A stretch of DNA of 13,238 nucleotides from Anaerolineales bacterium UBA3071 (GTDB lineage: Bacteria > Chloroflexota > Anaerolineae > UBA3071), in NCBI GenBank assembly GCA_002366755.1, contig DFBV01000167.1, positions 235 through 13,472 on the forward strand, in the 5' to 3' direction. This document shows positions 4,670-10,104 of the stretch, in pieces; position 1 is the first letter of the stretch, and the number at the start of each line of letters is the position of its first letter. The position numbers and the translations under genes were made by a program. The notes under the pieces are model-generated. The model was not told the origin of the DNA, did no database searches, and saw only the letters and a list, made by a program, of their open reading frames with translations.

Positions 4670-7282
4670 ATGGACGTCATTCTGACCCACGAGCACACCG
4701 ATTTCGATGCCCTTGCCTCGCTGCTGGCCGCGGCCAAGCTGCACCCCGAGGCGGTGCCTGTGCTGCCGCGCCAGATGAACCGCAACCTGCGGGACTTCCT
4801 GGCCCTCTACGGAGAGGAGTTTCCTTTCGTGGAGGCACGGAAGCTGCGACGGCGACGCATCAGCCGTGCCCTGCTGGTGGACACACAAAGCGCCATGTCG
4901 CTCAAGGGCATGGGGCCGCATACACCAGTGCAGATCATTGACCATCACCCACGCAACCCCAACCTAAACCCGGCCTGGGAGTTCTGGGGCGAGGAGTTGG
5001 GAGCCACCACCACCCTGCTCGTGGAGCAGATGGTCAAGGCCAAAATCCCCCTCACCCCCATCGAGGCGACACTGCTGCTCCTGGGCATCTACGAAGATAC
5101 TGGCTCGCTGGGCTACATCAGTACCACCGCCCGCGACGCGCGTTCTGCAGCATGGCTTCTGGAGCAGGGAGCGAGCCTGGAAGTGGTCAACGACTTCGTC
5201 CACCATCTGCTGACTCGAGCTCAGCAGACACTCTACCAGCAGCTCATCACAAACAGCGAGCCTTATGAGTTCGCCGGCCAGGCGGTGATCGTCGCAACGG
5301 CCATGGCCAAGGATTATGTCGAGGAGATCTCCACCTTGGCGCACAAGATCGGCGACCTCTTCGAGCCAGAGGCGGTCTTCCTGCTGGTAGACCTGGGCGG
5401 CCGCATCCAACTCGTGGCCCGCAGTTCCAGCGAGAGCGTGGACGTGGCAGTCATCGCTAAGGCGCTGGGCGGCGGCGGCCACGCCCAGGCGGCTGCAGCG
5501 CTGATCCGCCAGAGGACGCTAGAAGACACTCAGCAGCGGCTGCTGGAGCTGCTGGAGACTCACGTGAAGCCGGCCGTCACCGTGGCCCAGATCATGTCCC
5601 ACGGCGTGCAAACGCTAAGCCCCGGCACCACTGTAGCCGAGGCGGCGGAACGCATGCGGCGACTGGGCCACGAAGGCTTCCCGGTGGTCCAAGACGGCCG
5701 TGTCGTGGGCATGCTCACCCGCCAGGAGATTGACAAAGCCTTGCAACACGATCTGGACCACGCTCCCATCCGCCGCTACATGCACTACGGAGAGGTGGTC
5801 GTGACCCCGCGAGACCCAGTGGAGCGGGTGCAAGCCGTGATCAGGGACACTGGCTGGGGGCAAGTGCCCGTGGTAGATGCCACCAGCGGCGAGATTCTGG
5901 GCATTGTGACGCGCACTGACCTCATCCGGCTGTGGGCCGCACCTGCGCCTCCGCCGCGGGCCCAGGAGGTCGCCCGTCGCATGGACGAACTGCTCCCCTC
6001 AGAGCTGCTGCAACTGTTGCGCGCCGCGGGCCAGACGGCTTCCGACATGGGCTACACGCTGTACGCTGTGGGCGGCTTCGTGCGTGACCTCCAGTTGGGA
6101 CAGCCCACCTTCGACGTAGACCTGGTAGTGGAGGGGCAGGCCATCAAATTGGCGCGGCAGTTGGCCCACGATCACGGGGGCCGGGTGCGCAGCCACAAGC
6201 GCTTCGGCACGGCGAAATGGATACTCGATACTCCAGACTCCGACCTTCAACGTCCAACATCCAATATCCAATACCCAATACCCAGCCTGGACTTTGTCAC
6301 CGCCCGCATCGAATTCTACGAGCACCCCACGGCACTGCCGACGGTGGAGCGGAGTTCCATTCGGCAGGACCTGCACCGCCGCGATTTCACTATCAACACG
6401 CTGGCTATCCGGCTCGACCCGGAGCACTGGGGCGAATTGCTGGACTTCTATGGCGGGGAGCGAGACCTGCAGGACGGACTGATCCGCGTGCTGCACAGCC
6501 TCAGCCTCGTCGAGGATCCTACGCGCATCCTGAGGGCTGCTCGCTTCGAGCAGCGCTTCGGCTTCCGCATCGAACCGCGCACCGCCGAGTTGATTGACGA
6601 CGCTCGGGGTCTGCTCGACCGCGTCAGCGGCGAGCGCATCCGCCACGAGCTCTACCTGATCCTGGCCGAGGACATGCCGGAGCACGCCTTGGCCCGCCTG
6701 GGTGAACTGGGCGTGCTGCGGCAGATTAACCGCGGCCTGCGCTGGAACGACTGGCAGCAGAGGAAGTTCCCCGCCCTGCGCCAGGCCTTGGAAATCGAGA
6801 CCGAGATGGCGCTCCCACCGGCTCCATCGCTGTACCTGGCGCTGCTGGCCTGTCGTCTCGACGGCGATGACCTGCGGGCCTTCTTGCAGCGGCTGCGTTT
6901 CGTGCGCGATGACCGGCTGCTGGTGGAAGCAGTACACAACCTGCAGGCGCAGGAAGCGGAGCTGATGCGCAACGATCTGCCCCCGAGCGGCGTCTACCGC
7001 ATCCTGCACCCGGCGTCCGACGGTGCGCGCTTTGTCTTTGGCGTGGTCACCGACTCCTGGCTGGTGCGACAGCGGCTGGAGCAATACCAGCAGCGGTTGT
7101 GCACCGTGCAGACCGATATCGATGGTTCGTACCTTCGGCAGCTCGGCGTGCCCGGCGGCCCCGTCTATCGCCGCATCTTGGACGCTGTGCTCGATGCCCG
7201 GTTGGACGGTCAGGTGAGCAGTCGGGAGGGAGAGGAGGCGATGGTAGAGCAACTGTTAGCAATGAAGGGCGTAGATTGGTAG
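4670..7282 (+). CDS. DHH/DHHA1-CBS-CBS-tRNA nucleotidyltransferase (CCA/A-adding) fusion
   Basis: This 870-residue protein has three parts. Residues 1-300 are a DHH/DHHA1 phosphoesterase of the NrnA/RecJ type: THEHTDFDA at the start, IDHH near 89-92, GGGGHAQAA near 267-275. Residues 303-423 are two CBS motifs, likely binding adenine nucleotides. Residues 440-870 are a class II nucleotidyltransferase: GGFVRD at 468-473, catalytic FDVD at 481-484, then RRDFTINTLAI, and EDPTRILRAARF. Such enzymes add CCA or only A to tRNA 3' ends. Fused DHH-CBS versions are known, including A-adding enzymes in lineages with a separate CC-adding enzyme. I chose ATG 4670 because the DHH motif begins there and the upstream extension is repeat-derived. 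Residues about 520-539 of the head come from a heptamer array (6220-6289). The stop TAG lies inside the next array. Confidence 0.93.
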   Translation: MDVILTHEHTDFDALASLLAAAKLHPEAVPVLPRQMNRNLRDFLALYGEEFPFVEARKLRRRRISRALLVDTQSAMSLKGMGPHTPVQIIDHHPRNPNLNPAWEFWGEELGATTTLLVEQMVKAKIPLTPIEATLLLLGIYEDTGSLGYISTTARDARSAAWLLEQGASLEVVNDFVHHLLTRAQQTLYQQLITNSEPYEFAGQAVIVATAMAKDYVEEISTLAHKIGDLFEPEAVFLLVDLGGRIQLVARSSSESVDVAVIAKALGGGGHAQAAAALIRQRTLEDTQQRLLELLETHVKPAVTVAQIMSHGVQTLSPGTTVAEAAERMRRLGHEGFPVVQDGRVVGMLTRQEIDKALQHDLDHAPIRRYMHYGEVVVTPRDPVERVQAVIRDTGWGQVPVVDATSGEILGIVTRTDLIRLWAAPAPPPRAQEVARRMDELLPSELLQLLRAAGQTASDMGYTLYAVGGFVRDLQLGQPTFDVDLVVEGQAIKLARQLAHDHGGRVRSHKRFGTAKWILDTPDSDLQRPTSNIQYPIPSLDFVTARIEFYEHPTALPTVERSSIRQDLHRRDFTINTLAIRLDPEHWGELLDFYGGERDLQDGLIRVLHSLSLVEDPTRILRAARFEQRFGFRIEPRTAELIDDARGLLDRVSGERIRHELYLILAEDMPEHALARLGELGVLRQINRGLRWNDWQQRKFPALRQALEIETEMALPPAPSLYLALLACRLDGDDLRAFLQRLRFVRDDRLLVEAVHNLQAQEAELMRNDLPPSGVYRILHPASDGARFVFGVVTDSWLVRQRLEQYQQRLCTVQTDIDGSYLRQLGVPGGPVYRRILDAVLDARLDGQVSSREGEEAMVEQLLAMKGVDW
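6220..6289. repeat. Ten-unit heptamer array inside the nucleotidyltransferase coding sequence
   Basis: Ten 7-base units run without a break, from GATACTC (twice, 6220-6233) through CAACATC (6255-6261) and CAATATC to CAATACC (twice, 6269-6282) and CAGCCTG. The array keeps the reading frame open and encodes about 20 residues, rich in Pro, Ser, Gln and Asn, between FGTAKWIL and LDFVTAR. In homologues I know of, only a short loop joins these two strands. Confidence 0.8.
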
Positions 7283-7378
7283 ATTGGTAGATTCGGAAAT
7301 TGGTAACCGGCATATTGGTCATCAGGGGCCAATGTACCAGTCTACCAATGTACCAATCTACCAATCTGCCTGTCTACC
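7272..7378. repeat. Octamer array in two inverted arms between two genes
   Basis: The left arm (7272-7319) has six 8-base units, the first two being exact TAGATTGG. The right arm (7331-7378) has six 8-base units such as AATCTACC, AATGTACC and TGTCTACC, the same word on the other strand. The arms are separated by 11 bases and could fold into a long imperfect hairpin. The TAG ending the nucleotidyltransferase gene (7280-7282) is part of the array. The right arm ends 5 bases before the next ATG, leaving no Shine-Dalgarno sequence. Confidence 0.85.
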
Positions 7379-7383
7379 AGACT

Positions 7384-8238
7384 ATGTCCGTTATCGCCGT
7401 CCTGGGCATTGCCAGTGAAATACGGTTGCTGCGACAGCGGCTAGATGTTCCAAGCGTGGAGACCACACCGGCTGGCACGTTCTGGCGCGGGCGCTGGGGC
7501 CAGCACGAGGTGATCTTGGCCCAATGCGCCATCGGCAAGGTGAACGCAACCATGGCCCTGCAGTGGCTCATAGATCGCCACGCGCCGGATGTGCTGCTCA
7601 ACTTCGGCTCTTCGGGAGCCATCGCCCCGCAGCTACGCGTGGGCGACGTGGTCATTGCCGACCGGGTGGTACCGTACGACGAGGGCGTCTTCCTGGAGCG
7701 GGGCTTCGTGACCACGGGCAACGAGTTGCCCAACCGCGGCCGCGTCCATTGGCGCGTCTTCCCCGCTGATCCCCGCCTGGTGCATCTGGCGCAGAAGGCT
7801 ACCGGAAGGGCCAAACTGGCTTCCTCCGATGGCAACCGCCCTGGGCGGGCCTGGGTGGGGACTATCGCCTCCGGCGATCAGGTGGTTTTCGCCGACGACC
7901 AGAAGCGCTGGCTGCACGAGACCTTCGGCGCGCTGGCGGTGGAAAACGAGGGCGCAGCCGTGGCCCAGGTGGCGGCGGCGCACGGCCTGCCCTGGCTGGT
8001 ACTGCGGGGAATCAGCGATACCGCCGACGCCCATGCTGCTTTCGACTACACCCCCCTGCTGCGCTACGCCGACGAGGGCACCGGCTGGCTGGCCTGGCTT
8101 CGCTACCAGGCACACAGGGTGATCCATTTGCTGCGTCATCCCGAGACGCGGACGAATTGGCACCGCTTCGACGCTGGTGTCCGGTTGGTCAACACGAACG
8201 TCGCCGCACTGCTGGAGCACTTGCTGCCCCTGCTTTGA
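7384..8238 (+). CDS. MTA/SAH nucleosidase-like protein (phosphorylase superfamily)
   Basis: This 284-residue protein belongs to the PNP/UDP phosphorylase superfamily and most resembles 5'-methylthioadenosine/S-adenosylhomocysteine nucleosidase. Seen: an early Glu (E12) after a hydrophobic strand, AIGKVNAT (49-56), NFGSSGAI (73-80), VGDVVIAD (86-93), ASGDQVV, VENEG (186-190) and GISDTAD with the catalytic Asp at D212. In the family, VEMEA and SDxAD bind the ribose and the purine N7. The Met is Asn here and the Ala is Gly, so substrate preference may differ. About 50 extra residues at the C-terminus, helical by composition, go beyond the usual length of about 230. ATG 7384 is chosen because homology starts there; the longer upstream frame is repeat-derived. 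The gene follows the nucleotidyltransferase fusion on the same strand, and its stop abuts the stop of the opposite gene. Confidence 0.85.
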   Translation: MSVIAVLGIASEIRLLRQRLDVPSVETTPAGTFWRGRWGQHEVILAQCAIGKVNATMALQWLIDRHAPDVLLNFGSSGAIAPQLRVGDVVIADRVVPYDEGVFLERGFVTTGNELPNRGRVHWRVFPADPRLVHLAQKATGRAKLASSDGNRPGRAWVGTIASGDQVVFADDQKRWLHETFGALAVENEGAAVAQVAAAHGLPWLVLRGISDTADAHAAFDYTPLLRYADEGTGWLAWLRYQAHRVIHLLRHPETRTNWHRFDAGVRLVNTNVAALLEHLLPLL

Positions 8239-9495
8239 TCAGGGACTCCAAGTTTCGCCGCTCGCCCTCATCACTAGCAGCGCCATGTCGTCGTACTGCT
8301 CAGCCCGCGCCTGAAACTGGTCCACACTCTCGAAGATCAGATCGCACACATCCTGAGCGGTCAGCGAGCCAGTACCGCAGATCGCCTCCTGCAACCGCTC
8401 CACGCCGAAGAACTCGCCCGCCGGTGAATTCGCGTCGGTGATCCCATCGCTGTAGAGCACCAGCAGATCACCAGGACACAGGTCCACACCGACTTCCTCC
8501 AGGTTCACCTTCTCGAGCAACCCCAGCAGCATCCCCCCGCCTGCCAGGAATCGGCATTCGCCGGTTTCGGGGCTAAAGAGCAGCGGTCGATCGTGGCCCG
8601 CTCGGACATAGCGGAGAACGCCCTGGGCCGGATCGAGCACCCCGTAGAAGACCGTGACGAACATGTCGGCCTGGGTCATCTCCATCAGCAGCCTATGGAC
8701 GCTCAACAGCACCTGCCGTGGCGAGAACCTGCGTTTGGCCTCGGCACGGATGAGGCTGCGCGTGAGCGCCATGTACAGGGCGGAGGCCATGCCCTTGTCC
8801 GACACGTCCGCCATCACCAGACCCACGCGACCTCCGCTGAGCGAGATGACGTCGTAGAAGTCGCCTCCCACCCGACGGGCAGGTCGGCTGCGCGCAGCGA
8901 AGCTGAACCCCTGCAGGCGGGGGAACTCGTGAGGGAGGATGCTCTGTTGCAGATCCCGCGCCAACTCCAGTTCGCGCTCCAGCCTCTCCTTCTCCACCAG
9001 GGCAGCCTGGGCTTCCTGCAGTTCGCGATAGGCCCGGGCAAGCTCCTCGTTCTTCCGCTGCAGGTCAGCGATCATCTGCAGGTCGGCCTCGCGCAGCCGG
9101 GCACTGAGCACACGCATGGACTGATAGAGGAGCCGGGGCTGCCGGAGCAACACGGAGCTCAGGTCATGTTCGGAGAACTCCAACAGGTAGGTGGGCTCCA
9201 GGGCGCGAATGGTGGCAAAGCGGGACCTGTCCTCGATGAGCGCCATCTCGCCGAAGAACTCTCCCGGGCCGCGCTGGGCGAGCAGCATCTCTTCGGCGCC
9301 CCGTCCCTTCACCACCTCCACCCGCCCTTCGACGATCAGGTACATCTCTCGCCCCGTAGAGCTCTCCTGTAAGATGACCTGACCCGACTGGAAGCGTTTC
9401 TCTACCGCTGCCTCGGCCAAACCCTCCAACACACTCGGCTTGGCCCCTTCCAGAAGGGGCACGTTGCGCAACAGTTCGACGCCTACGTTGGCCAT
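8239..9495 (-). CDS. cNMP-binding domain / SpoIIE-type PP2C phosphatase
   Basis: This 418-residue protein has three parts. Residues about 5-120 are a cyclic-nucleotide-binding domain (YLIVEGRVEVV; FGEMALI at 81-87, followed by RFAT with the phosphate-binding Arg at 92). Residues about 125-180 are a coiled coil with a run of Glu, Leu and Arg. The rest is a PP2C/RsbU-type Ser/Thr phosphatase. All expected metal-binding acids are visible: GGDFYDV, ADVSDKG, YSDGITD and YDDMALLV. Such proteins typically dephosphorylate anti-sigma-factor antagonists or other partner proteins in response to the N-terminal sensor. In the binding cassette Phe93 replaces the usual Ser/Thr after the Arg, so ligand binding is likely but not certain. 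The ATG at 9495 has AGGAGAAG just upstream; an in-frame ATG at 9525 has weaker support. A nucleotide cyclase gene lies upstream on the same strand. Confidence 0.92.
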   Translation of the reverse strand: MANVGVELLRNVPLLEGAKPSVLEGLAEAAVEKRFQSGQVILQESSTGREMYLIVEGRVEVVKGRGAEEMLLAQRGPGEFFGEMALIEDRSRFATIRALEPTYLLEFSEHDLSSVLLRQPRLLYQSMRVLSARLREADLQMIADLQRKNEELARAYRELQEAQAALVEKERLERELELARDLQQSILPHEFPRLQGFSFAARSRPARRVGGDFYDVISLSGGRVGLVMADVSDKGMASALYMALTRSLIRAEAKRRFSPRQVLLSVHRLLMEMTQADMFVTVFYGVLDPAQGVLRYVRAGHDRPLLFSPETGECRFLAGGGMLLGLLEKVNLEEVGVDLCPGDLLVLYSDGITDANSPAGEFFGVERLQEAICGTGSLTAQDVCDLIFESVDQFQARAEQYDDMALLVMRASGETWSP

Positions 9496-9499
9496 AGGT

Positions 9500-9507
9500 C
9501 TTCTCCT
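9500..9507 (-). promoter_or_regulatory. Ribosome-binding site fixing the phosphatase start
   Basis: AGGAGAAG on the minus strand ends four bases before the ATG at 9495, with the AGGAG core seven bases away. This favours that start over the in-frame ATG at 9525. Confidence 0.65.
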
Positions 9508-9671
9508 GTCCTGCTCCTCAAACAACCTTGATCAGTGGCTCATGCGGCCCGATGACGACGTCCTTGCAGAAACTCCACATCATCGGTGACGCGACGCGTT
9601 CACCCGCACGGCCTCATCTCTCCAGACGCCGAACAGGGGCGGACATCCATCTCTGCTGGTCAGAGGCCAGC

Positions 9672-9694
9672 CATCCGCCGGGGGCTGGCGGATG
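9672..9694. repeat. Hairpin between the small protein gene and the phosphatase gene
   Basis: CATCCGCC (9672-9679) pairs perfectly with GGCGGATG (9687-9694) across a 7-base loop. It lies 35 bases after the stop codon of the small protein gene on the minus strand. No T-run follows in that direction, so it may be a processing or partial termination signal, or a repeat element. Confidence 0.5.
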
Positions 9695-9728
9695 ACCGGC
9701 CGTGCAACTGCTTGGCGCCGCCTGGCGT

Positions 9729-10079
9729 CTAGGGCCAGCCGTTATGAGGCCGCTCCCATCCCTCTTTGTAGCGGGGATCCAGGTGCACCACCTGTGGGTC
9801 CTGCGGGTTTCTCACCCCAGGAAGGTGACGGATCTCCTCCACCAGCACTTCAATAGCCTCCTCATCCGTGGCGCTGACTCCCACGATGACATCAGGGGAA
9901 TCACGCCCCTGTCCCGTGACAGGGGCAGCCCAGCGGGCGATGGCTACGATTTCATCATAGCCTCTGTTGGGGCCAACGGATACTGTGGACGCCCGCTTGG
10001 CCAACCGCTGCGCCCAGCCCGCTTTTGTCCAAACAAGGACAAAGGCGGCATAGCGTGTCTCCTGTGGCTTGTCGTTCAT
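9729..10079 (-). CDS. Small protein, possibly RAM/AsnC-ligand-domain-like
   Basis: This 116-residue protein is not firmly recognised. It opens with a strand (YAAFVLVWTKAG), then a helix (AQRLAKRAS), two strands (YDEIVAIARW and DVIVGVSAT), a helix (DEEAIEVLVEEIRHLPGV) and a basic and aromatic tail. This beta-alpha-beta-beta-alpha order, with AFVLV near the start and EEIRxLPGV near the end, resembles the RAM ligand-binding domain of Lrp/AsnC proteins. There is no helix-turn-helix, and a loop of about 15 residues is inserted. The ATG at 10079 has a strong AAGGAGG (10085-10091); the longer frame back to 10163 overlaps the cyclase gene. Its start is 25 bases after the cyclase stop, so the two are probably co-transcribed. 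Confidence 0.75.
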   Translation of the reverse strand: MNDKPQETRYAAFVLVWTKAGWAQRLAKRASTVSVGPNRGYDEIVAIARWAAPVTGQGRDSPDVIVGVSATDEEAIEVLVEEIRHLPGVRNPQDPQVVHLDPRYKEGWERPHNGWP

Positions 10080-10084
10080 ACGGT

Positions 10085-10091
10085 CCTCCTT
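10085..10091 (-). promoter_or_regulatory. Strong Shine-Dalgarno fixing the small protein start
   Basis: AAGGAGG on the minus strand ends five bases before the ATG at 10079. It decides the start against the longer frame reaching 10163, and it lies between the cyclase stop at 10105 and this gene. Confidence 0.7.
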
Positions 10092-10104
10092 GTACTGTCT
10101 TGAG

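Noticed and set aside
5999..7252. A 417-codon open frame on the minus strand opposite the nucleotidyltransferase gene
   Set aside because: It is antisense to a gene with clear catalytic motifs, crosses the heptamer array, and is rich in Gln, Val and His as expected of a high-GC shadow frame.
7300..7383. A 28-residue N-terminal extension of the nucleosidase-like protein
   Set aside because: It is translated from the octamer array (MYQSTNLPVYQT-type residues), and homology begins at MSVIAVLG, 7384.
8593..9372. A 259-codon plus-strand open frame opposite the phosphatase gene
   Set aside because: It is antisense to intact PP2C and cNMP motifs and has no ribosome-binding site.
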